NCBI GenBank assembly: GCA_019096065.1
Contig: JAGUCH010000008.1
Location: forward strand, 2,299,001-2,363,000
From: Paracyclopina nana
Lineage: Eukaryota; Arthropoda; Copepoda; Cyclopoida; Cyclopettidae
Reading direction: 5' to 3'
DNA length: 64,000 nucleotides
Position numbers and translations under genes: made by a program. Below the pieces are notes generated by a model. It saw only the letters and a list, made by a program, of their open reading frames with translations. It did no database searches and was not told the origin of the DNA. This document shows, piece by piece, positions 1 through 10,720 of this stretch; the first letter of the stretch is position 1; each line of letters starts with the position of its first letter.

Positions 1-408
1 CTCTAATCAGACTTTAGCGCGGAAAAACATTTGAAAGCAGATACTATTTTGAAAATAAGTGATGCTTACAAAAAGCAGCTGAGTAAGAGCATTAAGTACA
101 CAAATACATCACAGCTAAGGATCATTTTGCTTTCACGGCATTGTACGTTATATTAAGCGCATAAAATGTATCCACAGCATCACGTGTATTTCGTCTTACA
201 AGACTGTATTCACTGCATGAACGTCAGCTGTATTTTGTCGAAAGCTCCTGTACTGTCCATCTTCAATATCTGAGTCCAGCTAAAGATTAGGATTTTTAAA
301 AATATCCCTCAGTTTTTTTCCTAGTTTTTTCTAGCTGAGTCATTTTCCTCCCTCTAATTATGAGATGGTCACTTTCTTCTCGTTACTCTTGTTACTTATT
401 TTTTGCAG

Positions 409-3400
409 GAAGAGCTGTCAAAGCTTCGCAAGGAAATGGAATCAGAAAGCTTGATTCGAGGTGAGATGGATGGTAAAATGGCTAAAATGAGCCAACTGTT
501 GGCCACAGCACAAGAAGCCCTGCAGCAAGAAAAGAAAACAGTGGAAATGCTGAGACAACAACTAGCTACTTCTCCTTCTGCAGCTAAAGTAAGCAAATCA
601 ATCATGAAGAGCCTGATTGCATAAGTTGCTTCTCTATCATTGTAAGCTTGTTCTTCATCACTGGCTTGCTCACTGCCTGGATTGAACCACTCAATGATCA
701 CAAGCCAGAGTCGTATAGTGAAGAGAGTACCGTCACTTTTTAAATTTTGCGCTACCTCTATTTCCCGCCAAATGCTGATAGTAACCGGTACTGAATAATA
801 GGGCCAGATTACTCAGTTGACTTTGGCAAAAACCCATTCTGTCTCGCTCTGTATGAACTTGAAAGAACTGCAGTACTCTCTTTATGTATGGCTCTGGTCA
901 TGGCGATTTTTTTTCGTGCGTTGACGTACAAAAGCCTCCGCAGTCAACACCCACTCAAAAATTCCTAATGGAAAGCTACTTGTTGCTAGCTTTACATCAC
1001 AACCCACATTAAGTTTTATGAAAGTCGGTGTTTCTAGGTGAACAATCTACATTGAATATTTTCAAGATTGACAATTAACGATTCAATCAGCTTCAACATT
1101 TGTAATAGCTTATGTTAACAAGACATTTTTAAGACATTTTTTATAAGAAAGCAACTCAATCTTGTAGCAGCCTACGCACGCTGCCACCTTCCATTTATCA
1201 TGTGAGTCATGGTGATGTCATGAATATTTTGTACGAATCCTCAATTTTGAATCCCTAGAGCTTTCTTCACCTTTTTTCTAATACCGACAGCACCTAAAAT
1301 TGGGCTCTATTGTTCAGGATGAAGGGAGTCATTTTGCATTGATGCCTCGCACAGTGGGCGTTTCAATGACTCGAGGATGGAAAAAGGAAATTAACTTAGA
1401 CTCCTTCAGAAATCCGAGTCAACACAAGGCTAGCTGAGAATCTTAATTTCGCACACTAAATAACAATTAACCTGTGTGGTATAGATTGATTTTCGGGCAT
1501 CAAGTGTTTTCCCCCTCATGTAAACAAGTTTTTGTACTCAATTTAGATCATGTGATGTTCATCTACTACCGTGATTTAGGCAGTTTATGTCATATGTTCT
1601 ATATGGCTAATTTGGGAGTTTTTCCAGGCCAAAAAGTGATTTATCATCACTAGGATACTCAGTTGCCAATGCAATAATTCCTGGAAGAAGCAATTTTGGC
1701 ACCTGAACACACTTTTTTGTTTGTGGGCATTCATTACCACACCGGAATTTCTCCTCCCCTTGGAAAGAGTAAAAATATGTGCCCAATAGTAAAGCAATAA
1801 TAGTAAAACCATGGGTATTTATGGGAGGGTGTATTTATTGACATATACCATTCATGCAGGAATTGTATAAGACCTTGAGGAGAAGGAGAAAACTTGTTTA
1901 AATGTATTTTCTTTTTTTCGTCTCCCATGTTTATGTTGCAAATGATGTTAAAAGACCATTTTTGCTTCTATTTTAGGCTACTTCTGCAGCCAGTGGTCTG
2001 GTAGCCACAACCAATGGTAGTGGTCAAGATGAGGTGAGACTAATTTGGTCTTTGTAATTGAGAGCACCATAACTACTTTAAAATAGTGCTTTCTAATAAT
2101 CTGCTTCTGCTTTTTGACTAACATTTTGTACTCTAGTATAAATACTAACGTTACCCTCCTTACTTTTTCCTTTTGACGAAAAAAGCTGGAGTCTCCTGCA
2201 AGCTCACAACTTGGATCAGTGGCTTCATTAGAATCGAATGGCTCTTCTGCTAAAAAGAAATCAAAAAAGAAAAAGGTATAATCCAAAAAACTTAACTTTT
2301 CTCCAATTGCACTTTTTGCCTGGTGCTACATGAGCCTGGCTTCTTGTCCGAACAGCTCTTGTCAACTTTGACATTTTGCAAAACTTTACATAACATGGCT
2401 TTCATTTTGTGTATATGCTTCATTTTTCTTGTTAATAAGAATATTAGTTGTACTAGTCTCAGTACTATTTTTTCAAGTTTTTAGCTCTCTCAAAAAGCCT
2501 TCCGCCAATTGTAATAGAGAGCTTTGCAATGTATCTAGATCTTGAGCTTCTTGTGCAATGTACACTTTGCCTCGCCAAATAAGGGGATTAGGCCATATTT
2601 TTGTTTTTGCGGCCTCGCTTGAAATTATGTTGAAAAGCAGCAACACTTCGCTGCATAGTAGGGCTAAAGTTAGTGCCTTTTGTATTTGGGCTGCTGAAAA
2701 TTGGTTGTCATTGTGCTTGAAAAGAGAGGCTGGAAAGCTCAATTGAGCAGCTTGTTGTTGGTGTGACCTTGTGTGGTGGAGTTGGTCGTGATTGAGCTCA
2801 ATTTAACTCCACCCACACTTAACTTGACTTTCATGAATTTATGGTGAAGTAGCGCTATGATGACACCATTATTACTACACCAAACAACTCTCGTTTCACC
2901 CAATTTGTTAGGAGTGGAACAATGGCCATAATAATTCTGCAGAGTCAGAGTAGCAAAAAAGGCTTTTTCCGAGTTAAGGCAACTAACTGAATTCCACGAA
3001 AACTGAATATAGCTGCTCTTCTCTGCATGAAAGCTTTAAAATTGGAAATTCCTAGAAGAAAGTCCTAGTGGTAGGGGATTAGGGTTAGGTGTGTGTGCTG
3101 TATTTATTATTCATTCGACTTTGGACAAGAAGCCATTATTTTATGTGGCGTTCATCTAAGGCAAGTTAAAATAGATGACATGGAAAATTTCCTTTTTCAT
3201 GCTTTTATCAAGCAGCCATCTTTAGTAGGTATGATGCTTTAAAATGTGCTTATTATTTCCTCTCAGCTGCTGGGCTTGTTCAAATGAAACATAAAAAACG
3301 AGGTTGTGGGAAACACATAACTAAATATCACTTATTGCATAATATACTACCCCCAGATGTGACCAGGTAATTAAGAAATGTATGTAATTTTGGGAATTTG

Positions 3401-3607
3401 TTGTATTTTGTGGTTTTTGCATGATTTGTGCCCTAGTTTGCTTGTTTACATTAGGAGCGCGTGCGATGCTGCACGCGCGCCCTCCTGCATGCGCGACCGG
3501 CACGCTATTGATTTTTGTTAAGCGTTTGCTGTACGCACCAAATTTTTTTGTATGATATTTTCTCTCATGCTTATTTTTCTATATTTCAGGCTGCTGTTGT
3601 GGAGTGA
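409..3607 (+). CDS. C-terminal exons of a coiled-coil protein (5' end outside window)
   Basis: Four exons join in phase 0: 409-588, 1977-2033, 2186-2275 and 3590-3607 (stop TGA), each bounded by AG and GT. The first encodes a charged, heptad-like helix (EELSKLRKEMESES... to ...VEMLRQQL) that looks like the end of a long coiled coil. The next two are Ser/Gly/Ala-rich and low-complexity, and the third ends in a basic run (KKKSKKKK). The last adds AAVVE. About 115 residues are visible; the start lies before the window. I do not recognise the family. A Lys-rich tail after a coiled coil would fit a cytoskeletal, ribosome-binding or membrane-tether protein, but nothing here decides it. The last intron is 1.3 kb and the others are 1.4 kb and 152 bases. 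Exon calls are firm; identity is unknown. Confidence 0.7.
3457..3478. repeat. GC-rich perfect hairpin in the last intron
   Basis: GCGCGTGC and GCACGCGC form 8-base perfect arms around a 6-base loop. It stands out as a GC-rich island in an AT-rich intron, next to further CG-rich sequence to about 3503. No function is evident. Confidence 0.5.
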
Positions 3608-3802
3608 ACAAGAGTAGATTTACCATGAAGAAAGATCACGAAGAATAATTACAATTTACATAAAATATCATTGCATTTTCACTTTATGGGAAACAAAATC
3701 ATCCATTTGTTGACAAAAAAGAAGAAAAAGTACAGATATCCTCTTGTTTTCACTTTACTACTATAAATAATTATTGTGAACAACAAAAATAGCCCATCCT
3801 AT

Positions 3803-3823
3803 CCTCTCTCTCTCTCTCTCTCT
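3803..3823 (+). repeat. CT microsatellite in 3' UTR
   Basis: An uninterrupted CT dinucleotide run lies in the 3' UTR of the coiled-coil gene, about 20 bases before its poly(A) signal. Confidence 0.9.
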
Positions 3824-3842
3824 ATCTCTTAGCAATGTTCTC

Positions 3843-3848
3843 AATAAA
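3843..3848 (+). terminator. Poly(A) signal of the coiled-coil gene
   Basis: Canonical AATAAA lies 236 bases after the stop codon, giving a 3' UTR of about 250 bases. It marks the end of the first transcription unit. Confidence 0.7.
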
Positions 3849-4506
3849 AAAATGATTCTTTAACGCAGAGCGATTTCCGTCCATTTTTTCGACAAGTCAT
3901 TACAAAACTAAGCTCTTTCGGTAGTGAGCAGGTCACGTTGTGTCATTAGCTGTGGTGTGAAAGTTTGCAGATTGTTTGCAGTAATTATGACATGGCATGA
4001 AAAAGGAGGTTAGCAATGCCCTGTGTGCTGTAATAATCTCGTCCTCTGAGTCAATATTAATCAAGGCCAATGGTCATTGTTATTTTTGGCCAGAAGGCCA
4101 CATCAAAGGCCAAAGAGTGGATCAAATTTCATGCTGAAATTAGTAGATGTCGCTTCTGTATGAGGAGAGCTGCGCTCTGATTGGCTCATGAGTTGCAGCA
4201 ACCAATCACAATTTTCTAAACCAAATCAGCTGACATCTCTTAGATTTCTGTTAGGTTAATATCCAGTCAAATCAATTAATCCAAAGTAAGCCCGTTTTTC
4301 TCACATGAATTGCTCACCACGAAGTCTCATCAGAAATCTAGCTCATGAATGGAAATCAATTGGAAGGAACTCGACAATATTGAAGCAATTGGACTTGAAG
4401 TAGTACTAAAGTATCAGGCCTTTTCTCACCTGTTGTCGGCAGTGAGCAAATTGTTGCTTTCTCGTTACTTCAGCGGTGAATTGCTCTTCACTGTGGGGGA
4501 GAAAGC

Positions 4507-4513
4507 TATAAAT
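4507..4513 (+). promoter_or_regulatory. TATA box of the secreted-protein gene
   Basis: TATAAAT lies about 30 bases before a probable start near 4540. The deduced 5' UTR exon (about 4540-4598) ends at AAG|GTAAGC and splices over a 60-base intron to the acceptor at 4658. The start site is inferred from spacing only. Confidence 0.5.
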
Positions 4514-4658
4514 TCGAAAGCTCCGTTCCGCACGTTTTCACAAAGAGGCCCATCTCTCAGCTGTGCAGACGTGTTTTCCCACACTCATTACCCACAAGGT
4601 AAGCTCTTTGTTTGTGCTTAGAATTAACCAGTCCAACGATGGCGCATTTCTCTTGCAG

Positions 4659-5455
4659 ATGACACATTTTAGATGCCTTTTGTTTTCTGTAGCCCTGATT
4701 TCTTTGAGTCTCAAATCGGTGGATAGCTTCAGAATTAACCTGAACAATGAGAACAGCAAAAAAGGTATAACTCAAACAAGCTCAAAATCAACTCAAGCTT
4801 CTCCATTTCATTCACCCAAACACACTCATTACAGAAACGATTGATGCGACCAAAGATGATATAATTAATGCTCTTATGACCACACTCACATCAATGATGA
4901 ACAAAGAGGATTATTCCTCCCTAGAAAAAGACTACGAAACCAATGAGGTGAGTGCACCCTCACAGGCATATAGGTCACGCTCACATCAGCTGACATGACC
5001 TTTTATGTTATTAGGTCTGGCCCATTTTTGCACAAGGTGGAGAATATGGACCGAGATATGACGTTTTTGATGACTCTGATAAAAGGTCGGAGGCCGCCGA
5101 GGCCGTTGTCTACATTGAGGATCCTTTGTTGTCTCTCACTAAGAAAGACCTGGAATCAATGCTGCATCAACCAGATCCTGCTTTGACTGTTCAAGAGTTG
5201 CCCAAAAACCCTCAGATTTCCTTCAGGAAGGGCTATCCTCCTAAGGGTGGCCAGCATGAAGATTCTGCAGCCTCCCATGAAATGGAGGTCACCACTGAGA
5301 CCCCGAGTTTGTCTCTTTCACAAAGAGGCATGAAGGAAGAGCCCATGTTCAGACCGATGACCTCGGCCAGTCAGTCGCCCTTTTTGGCCTTTATCGAGGC
5401 CCAACAACTGCGGTCATTGGCCGAGGCCAAAAAGCATCCTCCTCCTCAGCATTAA
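4659..5455 (+). CDS. Small secreted protein, possible neuropeptide or prohormone precursor
   Basis: Three coding exons, 4659-4764, 4835-4947 and 5015-5455, join in phase to give 219 aa. The ATG directly follows the splice acceptor. Residues 1 to about 24 (MTHFRCLLFSVALISLSLKS...) are a typical signal peptide with likely cleavage near VDS-F. The rest is hydrophilic and acidic, lacks cysteine, and carries dibasic pairs at KR96-97, KK116-117, RK144-145 and KK212-213. That is the pattern of a propeptide cut by proprotein convertases. The segment before KR is aromatic and Gly-rich (VWPIFAQGGEYGPRYDVF). I do not recognise a known hormone family, and no Gly precedes a dibasic site to signal C-terminal amidation. 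It could equally be a secreted matrix or reproductive protein. The gene model is strong; the role is inferred from layout. Confidence 0.72.
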
Positions 5456-5570
5456 AGAAATGTTGCCATTATTGTTGTTTTGCATGTTGTGTCATAGTTT
5501 AAGCTGACAGTCAAACCTCCAATAATTGCGCCACATTGTGAAGAATTTTTCAAAAAAGTTCAAATTGGGA

Positions 5571-5576
5571 AATAAA
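5571..5576 (+). terminator. Poly(A) signal of the secreted-protein gene
   Basis: AATAAA 116 bases after the stop codon. With the TATA box it limits this gene to about 1.05 kb. Confidence 0.65.
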
Positions 5577-5889
5577 GCATATTTTACTGGGTCTTCTAAA
5601 AATCATTAAATTCTCATTCTGCAAGAAAAAAGCTTAATGTTATGCAGCCTTGTTAAAAAAGAAAAAATAAACCTTGATTTTCCTGGTTTCTTCTCGTTGC
5701 ACTTGACTTGTTATTTTCTTGCTTCTTGTTTTCGAATTGACTACTGCGCCACTATTAAAGCCAATGGTCAAATGTGGAATCCACTTGTAAACAATTGCCA
5801 TATATTAGGTAGTCAGTTTGAGTTGTTTTGAGAAGCCTGGTTGACATGTCATATGGCCACAGCTTACAAACCCAATCAACTTTTGACGG

Positions 5890-6620
5890 ACTTCTACAAT
5901 TGGATCGACAACAAATCGTCCGTGGATAGACTTCGACAAACCGAACTTGGATCGACAAAACGAGTCGTCCCTGGATCGACTAAGTGAACACGCCGTCCTT
6001 GGATGGACCAGGACTGACTGTATTTGGTTAGACAAGAAAAACGATCATTACCTGGATAGACTAGACGAACCGTCCTTAGATCGACGTACTAGAGAACGCA
6101 AGTCTAGTATCGACAAAGTCTTGGATCGACTGGAGAAGCATAGCATAGTAGTTAGGGCCGGGTTCACCTGCATATTCTGCATGTACTATGAATTTTTTGT
6201 CATAAGAAAAATTCTTGGTAGTAGTTCCATGATAATTTAAGTCTATCCAGGGACTGTTTGTTATGCATGGACGATCCGTTTTTCGATGCAGGTACAGTTT
6301 GTCAGTCCAAGTACGGTTTGTTGTAGTCGATCCATGTCCTTAGCCCGGTTCCAACAATGAAAATCAGTATAGTATGGACACCTTACTTATACTTATAAGT
6401 ATAGTATGGTGCCTGCTAGCTCGCGCGCTCAGCTCCACCATACTATACTGGTTAATCGTACTTATACTATACTTATTTTGTTGTTGGAATCGGGCTCTTA
6501 TCTGTCAAATCTGTCAATCCAAGAACTGACCTATCTGGTCGATCAGTGTGTTCGCATAGTCGATCCAGGACAGTATGTTTTTGTTGATCCAAGTACGGCC
6601 GCCCCTTTTGACAAAGCGAG
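5890..6620. mobile_element. Foldback-type element built of GGATCGAC subrepeats
   Basis: The left arm (about 5890-6140) holds many diverged copies of a short unit around TGGATCGAC, alternating with CGAACCGTCCTT-like spacers. The right arm (about 6240-6350 and 6500-6600) carries the reverse complement (GTCGATCCA, ACGGTTTGT). Arms made of inverted subrepeats around an unrelated centre are typical of foldback (FB-like) transposons. Reading frames through the repeats are low-complexity by-products, not genes. Ends are approximate and I see no clear target-site duplication. Confidence 0.6.
6341..6497. mobile_element. Nested hairpin MITE inside the foldback element
   Basis: Outer arms AGCCCGGTTCCAACAA and TTGTTGGAATCGGGCT are inverted with few mismatches. 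Inner arms AGTATAGTATGG and CCATACTATACT are exact inverted copies. The unit is about 155 bases with no coding capacity and interrupts the right arm of the surrounding foldback repeat, so it probably inserted later. Confidence 0.6.
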
Positions 6621-7290
6621 GCCAATTTGCTATTCTGAGCAAATTTGCTCCCTGAGCATTTCCAGGATTAGTATCATTAGCCCTTGACAAAAGGTTATTA
6701 TTCAAGTCCCCAAAGCAAGTCTTCATTTCAGAAAATGCTAAAGACGTGGAAGTAGTAAATTTGGAAAGCATCATTTCTGTAATAGCTAGGAAGTAGCATG
6801 TTCAAAATAAGCCCTATCAATGTCATTCTTTGACATGTTTTCAATCATTTTATTTGTTTTTTGGTGTTTTCGTCACTGACGTTGATGCACTGTGCTTGCG
6901 ATCGGTAATAGCCTGAAAGTTTTCGCAACAGTTTGCAACGATTATTGAAACTGCATTTAGCTTAACTGCGACACTTGACTAAAAGTAACACGTCTAATGA
7001 CGTCTCTTCATTTACGATGAAAGGCTATTTTCTCATCTTAATTATTCTATGTTGACAAAGGCCAAAAAGGCTAATGTGGTTACGAAAACTATTGCACCAA
7101 ATGCACCAGTTTTTCAAAGGAAAAAAAAAACAAATTGAGGGCATTTAAAACATAAGTAAAAAGAGCTGAAAAACTCTTTATGTTTCCCAAAGAGAAAGGT
7201 TGCGTTATTCCTTACTCTATTTTTGCACTCTTTCTAAATAAAACTGGGAGGTTACGTGAAAGCCACACCATAAATTCCTCATAAAAAATT
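6621..7290. other. Intergenic, no gene seen
   Basis: AT-rich sequence between the foldback element and the 3' end of the minus-strand membrane-protein gene. No convincing exon, RNA or repeat is visible. Confidence 0.5.
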
Positions 7291-7296
7291 CCGATT

Positions 7297-7302
7297 TTTA
7301 TT
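7297..7302 (-). terminator. Poly(A) signal of the single-pass membrane protein gene
   Basis: AATAAA on the minus strand, 35 bases after the TAA stop of the gene upstream; the 3' UTR is very short. Confidence 0.6.
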
Positions 7303-7336
7303 GATTTTGAAAGGACTTTTTTGGGGGAAAACAATT

Positions 7337-7930
7337 TTAAAGCTGGCAATCAGCCATGCCACCTCCATCATCCCTGGAAGAGGAGCCAAGGCCAAATCCA
7401 GAAAATTTGAGTTTGGTGCCACCTCCTCCTCCAGATCCTCCAAATCCAGAGGATCCAGAGGATCCCAATCCGAATCCATGCGAAGAGGATTTGGCAAAAG
7501 ATTTCGTCTTTGGCGTCCTCTGCTGGTGCTCAGGTACTGGTTGTGGAGGCTGCTGCTGAGCCTGTGGCAGAGGCTGTTGATGAGGCTGGCCTCTAAAGTC
7601 CATGAGATCAATGTGAGAAGTGTTGCGAGCATGGCCAAACATGGCTGAATATCCGGTGGCAATTTTCTTTTCTATGCTTGGACCGGTTAAGTGGGCGTTG
7701 TTGCGCCGATGGCGCAAATGCTTGCGAAATCTGCGCAAAAACACCACGAGCAAGTAGACCGAGCCCATGCCGAAGACCCCGCCCCAAAATCCCACCACGC
7801 CCCCCATAATGGCTTGAGCTTCTTTTGACACCAACAGGTGATCTGCAATTGTGAGCGAAGTGTTTGAGCTGGGTTCGACCAGGTCGAATATCACACCTGG
7901 TACAGGTGTGGCCGCCATGGTGTCTTTCAT
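7337..7930 (-). CDS. Single-pass membrane protein with Gly/Ser-rich tail
   Basis: A 197-residue frame starts at an ATG immediately after an acceptor (TTTGCTTTTCAG|ATG) and ends at TAA. About residues 43-66 (around IMGGVVGFWGGVFGMGSVYLLVV) form one transmembrane helix rich in small residues, with GxxxG-like spacing. A strongly basic stretch follows (RRFRKHLRHRR), which by the positive-inside rule puts the C-terminus in the cytoplasm. The N-terminal ~42 residues would be outside and contain one N-glycosylation sequon (NTS). The tail is Gln/Pro-rich, then Gly/Ser-rich (FGLGSS, GSGGGGG) and probably disordered. There is no signal peptide in this exon, so either it is a type III protein or coding exons lie upstream. 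I do not recognise the family. Confidence 0.6.
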   Translation of the reverse strand: MKDTMAATPVPGVIFDLVEPSSNTSLTIADHLLVSKEAQAIMGGVVGFWGGVFGMGSVYLLVVFLRRFRKHLRHRRNNAHLTGPSIEKKIATGYSAMFGHARNTSHIDLMDFRGQPHQQPLPQAQQQPPQPVPEHQQRTPKTKSFAKSSSHGFGLGSSGSSGFGGSGGGGGTKLKFSGFGLGSSSRDDGGGMADCQL

Positions 7931-9686
7931 CTGAAAAGCAAACATATCTTTTATTAAGAGTTGTGAAATGTGTCGCATCTTAATTTTAAAGCATTAGGTT
8001 GAAAATAAGCAGTCTGAATCATATTCATTTGCAGGCTTCTTCAGTTGTGGAAAAAGAAAGCTAAAGCTAATGCAGAATTGGGAATTCAGAAAGTCAAGTA
8101 CATGGTATTTTTGGTAAAGTTATATTCATGGGTGAGACCGTAAAGCTGTCAAGCCCAGCCTGCATGAGTTGGAAATGACCAAATTTTATTGACCTAAGCT
8201 CCTGGTGAGTGGAAATTGGAGAGAATTGTGTAATTGGTAAGTAAATAGAGATTTCGCTTAGATTAATGCAATATGGGTTTTGTATTTTTATCAATCACAA
8301 GCATAATTCAGAAAAGTACTGCGCGTTTGCTTGAAAATTCCACCATTGATTATCAATATTTGGTAAAGAGAAAGCAGGCTTTTATCGTGATACAATAATA
8401 GTGCTACTAAGTGTGGAGTACAGAGCCCTTTTTTGCAAAGACATTTCTTTAATGTTCTAGAACAACAGCTAAGAGGAATTCCTTGGGTGGAAAGTAGAAG
8501 CATACCATTGTTATGAATAGAATTCAAATTGCTTACACACATTGCAATATGTACACCGCATATGAATAGGTTGTAATGGCTTGACAGTAATAGCATTTGC
8601 AGCCACAAACAACAAAGGAAAAAACAAGCCATTTTATTGATTCAGCAAAGTCTCTGCCATTTTGTGTACTATCTAAAGAAGGATCAAATATCCGATAGTA
8701 TCAAATTCTTGTTGGCATAAATTCTTCAAAGCTTTCTTCATGGCTACTGCACAGACTATGGAGAATCTACATGCTAAGAATTTTAATTTGCTCCTTCTTT
8801 TCTTCCCCCAAACGTAGGTTGAAGTTACTCTTCGCTCTCTTCCTCAAGACTAAAATTACATCTAAAATTAGATCTCCCCAATTTCTCTTTTGGTGGAAGA
8901 AATCCCATCATCAGGGGGATTCTTCCTTGTACTAAAGCTCCTATTACTATCTACCAGGTAACAACATTAATTATCAAACCCAGCAGCAGTCAGTAAAGGC
9001 TTGACATTGACTGAGAAAATGACTTACAGTCTTACTGTGGGTTTGTAGCCGATTAAAATGCATCAATTAGGGGAATTGGGGCAACTTTTAAGAAACTTTC
9101 AGTTATCCTTGAATAGCTAATAAAACTAGTGTGACCCTCAAAATTATGTTTCATGCACATGGATGTTGAAACAACCTCTATCAGTTTCATCACCTAGTTT
9201 GCTTTTACATCAAGTCTCACGTAGTTACATGTATTCCTGCGACAAAAGTAAATCAACAAAGAAAATCACTGTTCCTAAATTTGTTATGACCTCTTCTCTT
9301 CATGTGATCTCATTTCTCCATGGTCATCAACTAATAGTGACACATTGTGGCCATTTCTATTTATTTATTTCGAGCTGGGGCACGTAAAGTAGGGTCATTA
9401 AATAGCTGAGCGAGGATTTTAAAATGGAAAAAACATGAGTGCCACTTTATAAGCACGAACGAAGTGAGTGCGTTAAAAACGATTGTTATGTTAAAATTAT
9501 GAAGACCAAAAAACTAGATTAAAAGTTTCACATGGGTGATTTAAATGGAAAAGTTGCTGCATGAAAGCAAATTTGTTTTGTAAGACCACTCCAGTGTTCA
9601 CAACTCATTAAGAGGATCAGTGAGAGTTGTTTGTAAAGCTTGTACGAAAGTCCTTTAATCATGAATGAGCATAAAAGCGCACTCAC
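7931..9686. other. Probable intron or upstream region, no coding seen
   Basis: On the minus strand this lies between the acceptor of the membrane-protein exon and the donor of a putative exon at 9687. No frame here has both splice sites and protein-like composition. Confidence 0.4.
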
Positions 9687-9860
9687 CTTTTAAATTTCCA
9701 GAGTCAATCCAGGCAAGTAATTTCCGCTTTTACTTCTTGTTCTCCCCTTGAGGATTGTCTTGTAGTGGTAGAAGTAGTTGGATTTGACAAATCCATTTTC
9801 TGATGAGGCCACCGCAGTAATAGCAGCAACCTTCTCATCTCCTCCAAGAGAGGAGATCAC
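9687..9860 (-). other. Putative exon, possibly 5' noncoding or terminal
   Basis: The minus strand shows a good acceptor (GTTGCAG|G) and a strong donor (AAAG|GTGAGTG) 174 bases apart. Only one frame stays open; it encodes about 57 residues (VISSLGGDEKVAAITAVASS...) and reaches TAA three bases before the donor. It could be an upstream exon of the membrane-protein gene at 7.3-7.9 kb, whose ATG follows directly after its own acceptor, or the end of a separate minus-strand gene. Transcript data would be needed to choose. Confidence 0.35.
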
Positions 9861-10346
9861 CTGCAACAAAATATCCAGCCTTTAATTTTCTGAGCATACT
9901 GCACAAAGTTGTGCAAGCAAAACTTTTTTGAAGGGGGAATTTGTCAACTAGCAGTAGAGCAACAGCTTTATGGGAAACCAATTTCCTGCTGAAAGTAAAT
10001 AACCAAGATAAATTGGTTCCCCTTCATCCACTTTTGCTTATTTGAGAGGTTCATCTACAGAGAGAAAAGCCTGATAAGAGTTCTTTACTTAAGATTTTTT
10101 ATGGTATTTCCGACTGAAAAAAACCTGTTATAGGGATAAACGAGTAATTCGATCAAAAAAGTTCTGATGACAATTATTTATGAAAAAAGTCAACAATTAT
10201 GCATACAACTAGGAGCGTGAAATAAAACTAAAACTTCCCTGGTTCAAATGGGCTCAGTTAAGTTTATTAAAGGAAAAATAGAAAAACAATCATTGTGTGC
10301 ATGAGCACGATGTGATCCTATGCTGGATATGATTGAAAAGACGTTT

Positions 10347-10720
10347 GCTTGTTCTCATAGACATTTCTATAAGGTAAGCAAGGCACTATGCGCGCTTATA
10401 TCTCAGCATCTACACGTCCGATTGGAACCAAAATTGGAGGATTCATAAGGATATACTGAAGAGTCTTCATGTCAATTTTCATCCGGATCGGAGGACGCGC
10501 CTTACTGAAAGTGAGGCAAATCAGTTAAGCAAGGGAGAAAAATCAGCCACCCCCTTAGAGACCTCCGATCCGTATGGAAATTGGGATAAAGATTCTTCAA
10601 TACGCTCTTATGAATCCCTCCAAATTTGGTTCCAATCGGCTCAGTACTTACTGAGTTATGAGCTTCCAAAGTGCCTTGCTTGGCTTACTGCCTGCCTTAC
10701 TGAGTTTTATGAGAACAAGC
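10347..10720. mobile_element. Foldback MITE, 374 bases
   Basis: The ends are inverted copies (GCTTGTTCTCATA at left, TATGAGAACAAGC within a near match at right). The inverted similarity runs through most of the element: GATTGGAACCAAA and GGATTCATAAG on the left answer TTTGGTTCCAATC and CTTATGAATCC on the right, and CGGATCGGAGG answers CCTCCGATCCG. The long imperfect palindrome has a loop of about 60 bases and no coding capacity. A transcript would fold into a long hairpin. Confidence 0.75.

Noticed and set aside
5947-6240. 97-codon frame rich in LDR repeats as a repeat protein
   Set aside because: It is the translation of the GGATCGAC subrepeats of the foldback element.
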